From Flavipsychrobacter sp. (GTDB lineage: Bacteria; Bacteroidota; Bacteroidia; Chitinophagales; Chitinophagaceae), in the NCBI GenBank assembly GCA_024508935.1, contig JANINW010000006.1, positions 394,663-458,662 on the forward strand: a stretch of DNA of 64,000 nucleotides, written 5' to 3'. The notes under the pieces are model-generated. The model saw only the letters and a list, made by a program, of their open reading frames with translations, was not told the DNA's origin and ran no database searches. A program made the translations under genes and the position numbers. Of this stretch, positions 44,930-52,421 are shown piece by piece (within the stretch, counting starts at the first letter, position 1; the number at the start of each line of letters is the position of its first letter).

Positions 44930-47347
44930 TTATCTTTTTTTAGAAGCTTGTTTAGATGCGTTTTTTATTCTTTTTAGAATATTCGAGAATATACCGGTAT
45001 TCGTTTCTTCATAATAACCACTGCCATAGCCGTAACCGTAGCCATAACCGTAGCCATAACCATAGCCATAACCACCTCCATGTTTTGAACTTACATCATT
45101 TATTACAAGGCTCATTTTAGGCATTTTACCACTTAAATACAACTCATTCGCAGCCTTTACCTGCTGCTTATATGTATAACCCTGGCGGGCAAGGTAAATT
45201 ACTGCGTCTACATGTTTACTCAGCAGTTGAGCATCTGTAACTAAGCCTACCGGGGCTGTATCTATAACTATATAGTCAAATTGTTCGCGCAGCATTTTGA
45301 AGAACTCATCCACCTTAGGCATCATGATCAGTTCTGCAGGGTTTGGCGGTACAGGGCCGGAAGGCACTACAAAGAAATTATCTGCAGCACCTGATGGCAC
45401 TATAATATTGTTCAACTCATCCTGGCCTATAATATAGTTAGAAAATCCTTTGCTGTTATCCAGGCCCAGGCTTTTAGATATCTTAGGTTTGCGGAGGTCA
45501 AGTTCCAGCAGCACCACTTTTTTACCCGATATGGCTAATGTGGCTGCAATGTTAATAGCAATAAACGATTTACCCTCACCACTCATACTGGATGTCACCA
45601 TCAGTACTTTCTCACTTTTATCGGTAAGTAAAAACTGAAGATTGGTTCTTAATGCCCTAAACTGTTCCGCAACAACATTCCTGCTATTTTTTACGGCTAC
45701 TACCACATGCTCATTATCGCTATGCCCTATTTCACCAATAACAGGCATATTTGTAGCACGCGTTATATCATCTTTCGTTATCACTTTTACATTGAACAGT
45801 TCCTTTACAAATACAATAATAGACGGGATAAGCAGGCCAATAACCACGGCCATCAAGTATATTTTTGATTTATCGGGGGTGAGGGGCTTGCTGCGGCTCT
45901 GTGCCGGATCAACAACAGTAGCAGTGGCAATAGTTGCAGATTTAGAAATAGCTGTTTCTTCGCGCTTTTTTAATAAAAACAAATAGAGTTCCTGTTTAAT
46001 ATTTTGTTGCCGTGAATATTCCAGGAATATCCTTTCTTTGGCAGGCACTTGTTTTATTCTTACATCCAGCGCACCGGTACGTTGCTTTAAATTATTTATG
46101 GCAACCAGCAAATTCCTTTTTATTGAGGCAATATTTCCTTTAATATCAGCTCTCAGAGACTCCAGTTGCTGTGTAAGATTTCTTACATAAGGACTACTTT
46201 CTGTATTCGTCATGAGCATTTGCTCGCGTTGAAGCTGTATCGTGTTATACTTCTCAATAAGCCCGTTAAGCACCTGGTCTTGTACATATAGCGTGGACGG
46301 AACCACCCGTTGGTTATTATTATTATCGCTTAAATATTTCTCTAACAGCTCAACGATCTTTAACTGAACTTCCTGTTTGGTTAATTCAATTTCATTTGCA
46401 TTATTGTTCTCTATCAGCAATTTTGATTGTGCTTCCAGATCGGTCAATTCGTTTTGCTGTTTAAACCCTTCTATTTGCTTTTCTACTCCTGTCAAATCCT
46501 TGCTTACAAGCGCCAGGCGGTTATCAATGAAATCAATGGTACCGTCCGCAATTCTGTTGCGGTCATCTATGTTAGCCTGTATATACTCTTGTATAAGCCT
46601 GTTCAAAACATCTTCCCCTCTTTTAGGTATCGCATCAGTAACAGACATACCCAGGATACTAACATTCTTATTGATAGTCCCTACATCCAGCCTTGACAAG
46701 TACACCTCTGCTACACTTTTAGTAGGCTTAATAACTACAGTATACTCATCTTTCAACTCTGCATTAAATTCATAATTTTTCTCTATGGTACACTTTCCCA
46801 CAGATAGCGTTATTGTATCACCATACCTTACTTTTTTAGATTCTTTCCCTTCTGTTATCGTGATATAACCATCATTTATTTTAACAGGGAAAGAGTAAAC
46901 AGCATGTATAGCAGTATCTTCTACGAGCGGAATAAACCTAAATGGAATTTCATTTTTATATAATTCTGCTACTTTTATCCTGCCTGGTGCCAGGTAGCTC
47001 ACATTCAAGCCAAGCCCTTTTACCACCCTGGCCATCAATGGTCTTCCATGCAGCAACTCTATCTCATTGTCTATATTTCTTATTGATGATTGCCCTCCTA
47101 TCTGTTGGAGGATATCTAGGTCAATACCTCCGGTCCCCTTTCTTTCATCTTTTATCAGCAGCTTGGCAAATACAGGATATTGAGGTGTAGAGTACCTTAT
47201 ATAGGTATAGGCTATCGCTAAGCTTACTATTACCGACAGTAAAAAATACTTCCAGTAAAAAAATAATTTTGTCAGCAGTTTTTCAATATTTACCGAATTA
47301 TTTTCATTACTGCTTTCGGCAAATACAGGTTGTATATTCTCTTGCAT
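44930..47347 (-). CDS. wzc: polysaccharide co-polymerase with tyrosine autokinase (Wzc type)
   Basis: An 805-residue inner-membrane protein. TM1 is near residue 35 (FFYWKYFLLSVIVSLAIAYT), a Wzz-like periplasmic part with long coiled coils (residues ~260-440) follows, TM2 is LMAVVIGLLIPSIIVFV, and then a cytoplasmic BY-kinase. The Walker A loop starts at residue 589 (SMSGEGKSFIAINIA), Walker A' is LLELDLRKPKI and Walker B is YIVIDTAPVGLVTD. The tail is unusual: eight Gly-Tyr pairs (about residues 759-774), then GSGYYEE, supplying ten tyrosines for autophosphorylation. It controls chain length and export with the Wza protein encoded 9 nt upstream. Confidence 0.95.
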   Translation of the reverse strand: MQENIQPVFAESSNENNSVNIEKLLTKLFFYWKYFLLSVIVSLAIAYTYIRYSTPQYPVFAKLLIKDERKGTGGIDLDILQQIGGQSSIRNIDNEIELLHGRPLMARVVKGLGLNVSYLAPGRIKVAELYKNEIPFRFIPLVEDTAIHAVYSFPVKINDGYITITEGKESKKVRYGDTITLSVGKCTIEKNYEFNAELKDEYTVVIKPTKSVAEVYLSRLDVGTINKNVSILGMSVTDAIPKRGEDVLNRLIQEYIQANIDDRNRIADGTIDFIDNRLALVSKDLTGVEKQIEGFKQQNELTDLEAQSKLLIENNNANEIELTKQEVQLKIVELLEKYLSDNNNNQRVVPSTLYVQDQVLNGLIEKYNTIQLQREQMLMTNTESSPYVRNLTQQLESLRADIKGNIASIKRNLLVAINNLKQRTGALDVRIKQVPAKERIFLEYSRQQNIKQELYLFLLKKREETAISKSATIATATVVDPAQSRSKPLTPDKSKIYLMAVVIGLLIPSIIVFVKELFNVKVITKDDITRATNMPVIGEIGHSDNEHVVVAVKNSRNVVAEQFRALRTNLQFLLTDKSEKVLMVTSSMSGEGKSFIAINIAATLAISGKKVVLLELDLRKPKISKSLGLDNSKGFSNYIIGQDELNNIIVPSGAADNFFVVPSGPVPPNPAELIMMPKVDEFFKMLREQFDYIVIDTAPVGLVTDAQLLSKHVDAVIYLARQGYTYKQQVKAANELYLSGKMPKMSLVINDVSSKHGGGYGYGYGYGYGYGYGYGSGYYEETNTGIFSNILKRIKNASKQASKKR
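45026..45075 (-). repeat. tandem Gly-Tyr codon repeat in the kinase tail
   Basis: Alternating GGY-TAY codons, eight pairs, nearly a 12-nt tandem unit (GGTTATGGCTAC and variants). It encodes the tyrosine-cluster tail of the Wzc kinase. A simple repeat of this kind can vary in length by slippage; whole 6-nt units would keep the frame. Confidence 0.85.
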
Positions 47348-47356
47348 AAATAGATC

Positions 47357-48148
47357 CTAGTTTCTTAAAAGAGATAGCATTGCTATTGCTATCGACAACA
47401 GGGACGCTGTCAGTGTTATGTAACGGTCTTTACTTGTATCTGTGGTAACGGTCCTTGATTTCGCTTTATTTGGTTCCACATAAACGATATCTCCCGGATG
47501 CAGGTAAAAATAAGGTGATTGGAAAATGGCTGATGAATTCAGATTGAACCGCACAAAAACCTGTTTGCCGCCCTCTTCATGTATCAGCATAACATTTTCG
47601 CGGCGACCGGTAGGAGAAAGATCTCCCGCCAGGCCTATGGCATCTATAACGCTAACCTTTTCATTGTTTATCACTTTTTTGCCCGGCTGGCTTACATCGC
47701 CTAATACAGTGATGGTGAAGTTTGCATACTTCACATTCACTACGGGTTCAACATAAAATTTATGCGCCTTATCACGTATAGCATTCCTGGCTTCAGAAGT
47801 GGTCATGCCTGCTACCTGCACACGGCCTACCAGGGGCATCTCTATATATCCTTCTTTATCTACTAGGTAACCCGGTATATTATTGGTATTTGCTTCACTG
47901 GCTACTGCTGCTGAATGGCTTAAGGCTGAAGTGCTCTGTGCATCGATCGTCTGTATAGACACCTGCAATATGTCGTTGGGCTGTATTTTAGGCTCTGTAT
48001 ACTGGGCTTTGGTAAGCTCCTTTGCATAACCTATTGTATCAGGTACATCCTGGAAATACGCAACATGTTTGCCTGCACGGCATGAAGACAAAAAATAGCT
48101 AAAGCATAAAAAAGCAATGCAATATGACCAATTGCGCAGTATTCCCAT
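47357..48148 (-). CDS. wza: polysaccharide export outer-membrane lipoprotein (Wza type)
   Basis: A 263-residue protein from the Met at 48148; a longer frame to 48232 would put 28 extra residues before the signal and overlap the upstream gene, so the inner start is chosen. The lipoprotein signal is YCIAFLCFSYFLSSC. The Poly_export domain follows (IQPNDILQVSIQTIDAQ; GYIEMPLVGRVQVAGMTTSE), then an SLBB-type segment (FTITVLGDVSQPGKKVINNE) and a C-terminal membrane helix (YITLTASLLSIAIAMLSL), as usual in Bacteroidota. It forms the outer-membrane exit channel with Wzc. Confidence 0.93.
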   Translation of the reverse strand: MGILRNWSYCIAFLCFSYFLSSCRAGKHVAYFQDVPDTIGYAKELTKAQYTEPKIQPNDILQVSIQTIDAQSTSALSHSAAVASEANTNNIPGYLVDKEGYIEMPLVGRVQVAGMTTSEARNAIRDKAHKFYVEPVVNVKYANFTITVLGDVSQPGKKVINNEKVSVIDAIGLAGDLSPTGRRENVMLIHEEGGKQVFVRFNLNSSAIFQSPYFYLHPGDIVYVEPNKAKSRTVTTDTSKDRYITLTASLLSIAIAMLSLLRN

Positions 48149-48218
48149 TATCCTAAAATTTTTCAAAAGTACGTTGAAAACAGCGGTGAGCAAATTATAC
48201 GATGTATTTATGTAATGA

Positions 48219-49385
48219 CTAAGCTTTAGCATCAGGGATTAGTTTTTTATATTTTAACGCAAGAAGCTCACCACCTTCCTGTTCAAACCACTGCTTTAAT
48301 TGATCACTTACCCGGGCGTGTTCTACTTTATTTGCTGAAAAATACATTAATTTATTTGCTATTTCATCCGCATCATTTGTATTAAAGAACGGCGGATAAT
48401 CCATCCGGGTTTTATTCCTGAACTCTGCTGCCGGCATATCAACAAACTGGAAGAAGGGGACTCCCATAGATAAAAATTCCCAGCCGGTACCACCCCACAT
48501 AGCCCCGCCAAATTCGCCACCTCCGAAATCTGTATGTTTCAATAATAACATCAACGATTTCCGGTTCATCAAGGGCACCCATATTACCTGTTTTTCAATT
48601 CCCAACTCTTTTACCAGTTTTTTTGAATGAACGGTATCCTCTCCAAACTCAAACAACACCAGCAACGGATTGTATTCCGTGGATTGTTTATAAAACTTCG
48701 CAAACCCGTTAATTAATACATCGTTACGCTTTATTTCGTAGGTCCTGGTACCGGGAGGAAAATGTGACACATGACTTAGTACGACAGGGTAGTGTCCGCT
48801 GAGACGCTCCAGTATATTTTCTACCACTGCATCCCCATGCCCCTCTTGCTGTTCTTTATTGTAAATAACCGGCATGCTCATGGGAATAATGTTCATACCT
48901 AAGCGTGCACCTTTTACACGGCTTTCTTCATCTATAGTAGCCATTAGGCGGGTGTTCTTTTTCAACCCTCTAAGCTGGTAAAAGGATTCTATCTTTTCCT
49001 TAATAGAATGTACCAGGGTATTCTTACTTATCCGGTAGGTGTATTCAATACCAACACAATACGGAGTAAATACATCGAGCTGCAAGCCTGCTTTATAAAA
49101 ATAGGCCGGTGTAAAACCACAACCTATGTAAAAATCATATCCTCCAAATTGCGAACGTATATCTGCCGAAGACATTTTGAAATATTGCCCTAATGCACCA
49201 CCTACTATGTTCAACGTCTTAATGTAGGGCTGCCATTTTTCAATTTCCCAGGTATCGTTACCGGGTTTAAACATTTCCAGCTCGTCTGCATACATCAGCA
49301 ATTCTGCATCAACCCCATTATCGCGCAGGTATCTTAACAGCGCAAAATAGTTATTGTTCATATTGCCGATAAGGGCTACCCGCAT
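48219..49385 (-). CDS. GT-B fold glycosyltransferase (putative)
   Basis: A 388-residue protein with a glycosyltransferase-like outline. The start VALIGNMNNNYFALLRYLRD resembles the N-terminal Rossmann half. The C-terminal half has YNPLLVLFEFGEDTVHSKKL, VIWVPLMNRKSLMLLLKHTD and GGAMWGGTGWEFLSMGVPFF, where a Glu-rich donor loop is expected. The match to standard GT4 motifs is loose, so the family is uncertain. It lies between the HisF-like and Wza genes, 3 nt after HisF, so it probably belongs to repeat-unit assembly. Confidence 0.68.
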   Translation of the reverse strand: MRVALIGNMNNNYFALLRYLRDNGVDAELLMYADELEMFKPGNDTWEIEKWQPYIKTLNIVGGALGQYFKMSSADIRSQFGGYDFYIGCGFTPAYFYKAGLQLDVFTPYCVGIEYTYRISKNTLVHSIKEKIESFYQLRGLKKNTRLMATIDEESRVKGARLGMNIIPMSMPVIYNKEQQEGHGDAVVENILERLSGHYPVVLSHVSHFPPGTRTYEIKRNDVLINGFAKFYKQSTEYNPLLVLFEFGEDTVHSKKLVKELGIEKQVIWVPLMNRKSLMLLLKHTDFGGGEFGGAMWGGTGWEFLSMGVPFFQFVDMPAAEFRNKTRMDYPPFFNTNDADEIANKLMYFSANKVEHARVSDQLKQWFEQEGGELLALKYKKLIPDAKA

Positions 49386-49388
49386 CTG

Positions 49389-50150
49389 CTAATTGACGGC
49401 TTCTTCAAGTATTGCTTTCTCCGGAAAATTCACCAGCACGCCCATTCCTTTCTTCTGAAATACGACCATACTGCCTACTGCCACCGCAGAAGCACCTCCT
49501 GTATGAATGGCTTCACCCAGGTGTGCTATAGTTCCCGCACCGCCGTTAGCTATTACAGGTACGGTAACCGCCCGGCTTATTTTACTAATGATGTCCAGGT
49601 CATACCCTTGCCACGTGCCTTCACGGTCTATAGAAGTGACCAGCAATTCCCCCGCACCTTTTTGTTCTAATGCTTGTGCCCATTCGACCGGGTCAAGCGG
49701 TATCTTTTCAGTACCATCATTTACATATACCTGCCATTTACCCCAAATGTTCTTTTTCACATCAATAGAACCAATAACCGCCTGTACGCCAAAATGCCCG
49801 GCTATTTCTGTGACGAGGGCTGGTGTTTTATATGCCGCAGTATTAATGATCACTTTCTCAAAACCTATTGATAATATTTCTTTCGCTATATCGAAGGAGT
49901 TAATACCCCCGCCATAAGCGAGCGGCATGAAGCATTCATCATCTATCTGGTGTAGTAATTCAATGTTCGGTTTCCTGTGTTGAACAGATGCGCGGATGTC
50001 AAGGAAACATAATTCATCAACTTCCAGTTCATTAAATATTCTTACAGTATTAACAGGGTCGCCTATGTATGTATGATTGGTAAACTTTACTGTTTTTACC
50101 AGGCTTTCATCTATCAACTGCAGGCAGGGTATGACTCTGTTTTTCAGCAT
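49389..50150 (-). CDS. HisF-like (WbuZ-type) subunit of a sugar amidotransferase system
   Basis: A 253-residue TIM barrel related to imidazole glycerol-phosphate synthase subunit HisF. Asp130 is kept (VIGSIDVKK), but the other catalytic acid, Asp11 of HisF, is Gln (VIPCLQL), so histidine synthesis is unlikely. The LVKTVKF stretch after residue 16 also matches surface-polysaccharide paralogues. It probably receives ammonia from the HisH-like partner for the WbpG-type enzyme that makes an acetamidino group. It overlaps the HisH-like gene by one base. Confidence 0.9.
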   Translation of the reverse strand: MLKNRVIPCLQLIDESLVKTVKFTNHTYIGDPVNTVRIFNELEVDELCFLDIRASVQHRKPNIELLHQIDDECFMPLAYGGGINSFDIAKEILSIGFEKVIINTAAYKTPALVTEIAGHFGVQAVIGSIDVKKNIWGKWQVYVNDGTEKIPLDPVEWAQALEQKGAGELLVTSIDREGTWQGYDLDIISKISRAVTVPVIANGGAGTIAHLGEAIHTGGASAVAVGSMVVFQKKGMGVLVNFPEKAILEEAVN

Positions 50151-50758
50151 TATAAGGTTGCAAAGTTTTTAAGCAATGCCATACCGTATTTATGACTTTT
50201 TTCGGGATGAAATTGTGCCCCGATAATATTATCCTTCTGTATCATCGAATGAAAATCATTCCCATAGTGCGTGGTTGCCAGTACATCGTTTTCATTCTCC
50301 GCCTTCACATAGTAGGAATGCACAAAATAAAACTTGGGCTCGTCTGGCAATGCAGCCACAACAGGGTGGTCTTTTTCCAGTTTGATTGTGTTCCAACCCA
50401 TATGCGGTACTTTCATAGTCTTGTCATCAAAGCTAAACTTCACCGTTTTTGCGGGAATCCATCCCAACCCTGCCAGCTTTCCTTCTTCACTTGATGATGT
50501 TAGCAATTGCATGCCAAGGCATATACCCAACAGGGGCACTTTATCTACCTGCACCTTTTTATCCAGCACATTCTTCAATCCCGAATCATTTATTTTTTGC
50601 ATGGCTGCATCAAAGGCACCTACACCCGGCAACAGTATTTTATCTGCTGCACTTATTCTTTCCAGGTCTGCGGTTATCTCGCTTTCTACATCTATATACC
50701 GCAGCATGTTCTGTACCGATCCCAGATTCCCCATTCCATAGTCTACAATTGTTATCAT
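50150..50758 (-). CDS. hisH: HisH-like glutamine amidotransferase subunit
   Basis: A 202-residue class I glutaminase. Seen: VDYGMGNLGSVQNML, LLPGVGAFDAAM, the nucleophile Cys in LLGICLGMQLL and the His-Glu pair in IGAQFHPEKSHKYG, so the triad is complete. It should release ammonia from glutamine to the HisF-like barrel. The placement WbpG-HisH-HisF, rather than in a his operon, points to sugar amidination instead of histidine synthesis. Confidence 0.93.
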   Translation of the reverse strand: MITIVDYGMGNLGSVQNMLRYIDVESEITADLERISAADKILLPGVGAFDAAMQKINDSGLKNVLDKKVQVDKVPLLGICLGMQLLTSSSEEGKLAGLGWIPAKTVKFSFDDKTMKVPHMGWNTIKLEKDHPVVAALPDEPKFYFVHSYYVKAENENDVLATTHYGNDFHSMIQKDNIIGAQFHPEKSHKYGMALLKNFATL

Positions 50759-50765
50759 CTGCCGG

Positions 50766-51908
50766 CTATTTTACAGGGAAGCAATATTTCAGGTAAAAAC
50801 TCTTAGGCACCAGACTTGCTTTAGACAGCATATAGAAAAGCGGACGCAACCTTTCAAAACGCTTTTTATAAGTGGGGTATTCCTTCCAGTATTTAGGTGG
50901 CCTGTTCATTACCTTGTCAAACTCCTCATCCGATATCTTCAACCGCTTCTTAAAATAACTCAGCAGGTTAGGTTCCAGGTAAGGCAGTTTGTTATAATAT
51001 TCATCTATAGCCAAAGCCCTGTCCATTTTACCATTCCTTACAGCTGCCGCTAGTGTATTGTTACGGTAGTCTATATGAAACTTAGTGGGGCAATAATAGC
51101 TATGAAAAAAAGAAGTCATCCTGTTTTCCAGATGGTGCCCGCCATAATATTCCCAGCCAAATTCCTTTTGAAGAAATGCCTTTGCGGCCTCTTTATTATA
51201 ACTGATATACCATAAAGGGCGTATCTTCTTGATCCTTTTTACCACGGTCCATTTCATGAAATTGGCAAATGTCATCAACGGATAAGAACGCATGGGCATA
51301 GTGCCAAACTGCTTATGGATACTATAGATGTATTTACCATCGAAATAGTTTTTTCCTAACGGGGAAATACCTTCTTCAATAAAAGAGTGGCCTTCCAGCA
51401 CATAACTTATTTTATACTTCGATGCTGCGCGGTATAAAGTCTCAGCTAATGCAAGGTCGGTTGAAGCTTCTATTTCCGGCACATCGGCCAGGAAAAATGC
51501 TTTGAAAATATCATCGGCCTCTTTGTTATTAATAACATGGGTGTACAGGTCTACATTCAACTTTGTTAAGACCTTTCTTATATTCTGGGTAGCTATCTTA
51601 GTATTCCAGGTATTATCGTAGTGTACTGCCAGCGGGCGCAGGCCATTCTTTATAGCCCAGTACAGCATATATGATGAATCTGTACCCCCACTCACGCCTA
51701 CCACACAATCGTATTGCTTACCTGCCCCTGCTTTCTTTATTTTCTCCACTATTTCCATAATGGCTTTCTCCCCTTCAGGCTGGCCGGTATGGTATTCCGC
51801 CACAAGGGCATCTACCATATCACAATAACTGCAAACGCCCTGTTCATTGAACCTGATACCCGGAACAGTTTCATCATAAATACAGCGTGTGCATATTTTC
51901 AGATCCAT
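50766..51908 (-). CDS. wbpG: N-acetyl-sugar amidotransferase (WbpG/PseA family)
   Basis: A 380-residue ATP-dependent enzyme. Two Cys pairs at the start (CTRCIYDETVPGI and GVCSYCDMV) probably bind zinc. The PP-loop is VVGVSGGTDSSYMLYWAI, and HYDNTWNTKIATQNIRKVL follows. The family turns an N-acetyl group of a sugar into an acetamidino group using ammonia supplied by HisH/HisF, as in P. aeruginosa O5 LPS. The three genes are adjacent here (gaps of 7 nt and a 1-nt overlap), strong support for that chemistry. Confidence 0.92.
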   Translation of the reverse strand: MDLKICTRCIYDETVPGIRFNEQGVCSYCDMVDALVAEYHTGQPEGEKAIMEIVEKIKKAGAGKQYDCVVGVSGGTDSSYMLYWAIKNGLRPLAVHYDNTWNTKIATQNIRKVLTKLNVDLYTHVINNKEADDIFKAFFLADVPEIEASTDLALAETLYRAASKYKISYVLEGHSFIEEGISPLGKNYFDGKYIYSIHKQFGTMPMRSYPLMTFANFMKWTVVKRIKKIRPLWYISYNKEAAKAFLQKEFGWEYYGGHHLENRMTSFFHSYYCPTKFHIDYRNNTLAAAVRNGKMDRALAIDEYYNKLPYLEPNLLSYFKKRLKISDEEFDKVMNRPPKYWKEYPTYKKRFERLRPLFYMLSKASLVPKSFYLKYCFPVK

Positions 51909-51914
51909 TAAGCG

Positions 51915-52412
51915 TCAAATGGTTTTAGCAGGATTGCCCGCTATTTTACTGCCGGGTGCACAACTCTTATTTACAAAACTATTGGCCCCGACTATAGAAC
52001 CTTTTCCTATTGTTACTCCTTTTGTAATAATTACATTAGGACCGATATAGCAGTTGTCTTCTATTATTGTTTCGGCATATTCATAAGGGCTCTCTCCTCC
52101 TGAAATAGCCCATTGTACCGTATCATGCGAATATACCTGCACCCCTGCTGAGATGGAACAATTGCTGCCTATAATAAGGCCGCCCGACCCGTCGAGCACC
52201 GTGAAGGGCCCAATCCAGGTGCGTTCACCAACTTTTACATCTCCCAGCACGCAGGAACTGTCATAGATACTGGTGCCTTTTCCAAAACCCAGGAAACTTG
52301 CTTTCTCCCACCTGTCAGACAAATATTCATTAGCAGGCAATACCCTGTTATACTTCATCTTTAGGTGAAGCCTTCTTTTTTTCAATTGAAATAACAGTTC
52401 GCGCAAAAACAT
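51915..52412 (-). CDS. hexapeptide-repeat acyltransferase (serine-acetyltransferase/WcaF-like)
   Basis: A 165-residue left-handed beta-helix protein. Turns include [60 protein letters not shown] and [11 protein letters not shown], with the catalytic-type His in VYSHDTV. The length is short and fits sugar O-acetyltransferases. It may O- or N-acetylate a repeat-unit sugar. It lies 6 nt before the WbpG-type gene and 9 nt after an asparagine synthase gene. Confidence 0.85.
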   Translation of the reverse strand: MFLRELLFQLKKRRLHLKMKYNRVLPANEYLSDRWEKASFLGFGKGTSIYDSSCVLGDVKVGERTWIGPFTVLDGSGGLIIGSNCSISAGVQVYSHDTVQWAISGGESPYEYAETIIEDNCYIGPNVIITKGVTIGKGSIVGANSFVNKSCAPGSKIAGNPAKTI

Positions 52413-52421
52413 ATGCTTGGT

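Noticed and set aside
45026-45075. CRISPR-like or minisatellite repeat
   Set aside because: It is an in-frame codon repeat coding for Gly-Tyr pairs within the kinase gene, with no spacers.
49389-50758. HisH and HisF as part of a histidine operon
   Set aside because: No other his genes are nearby, HisF has lost Asp11, and the pair sits beside a WbpG-type sugar amidotransferase gene.
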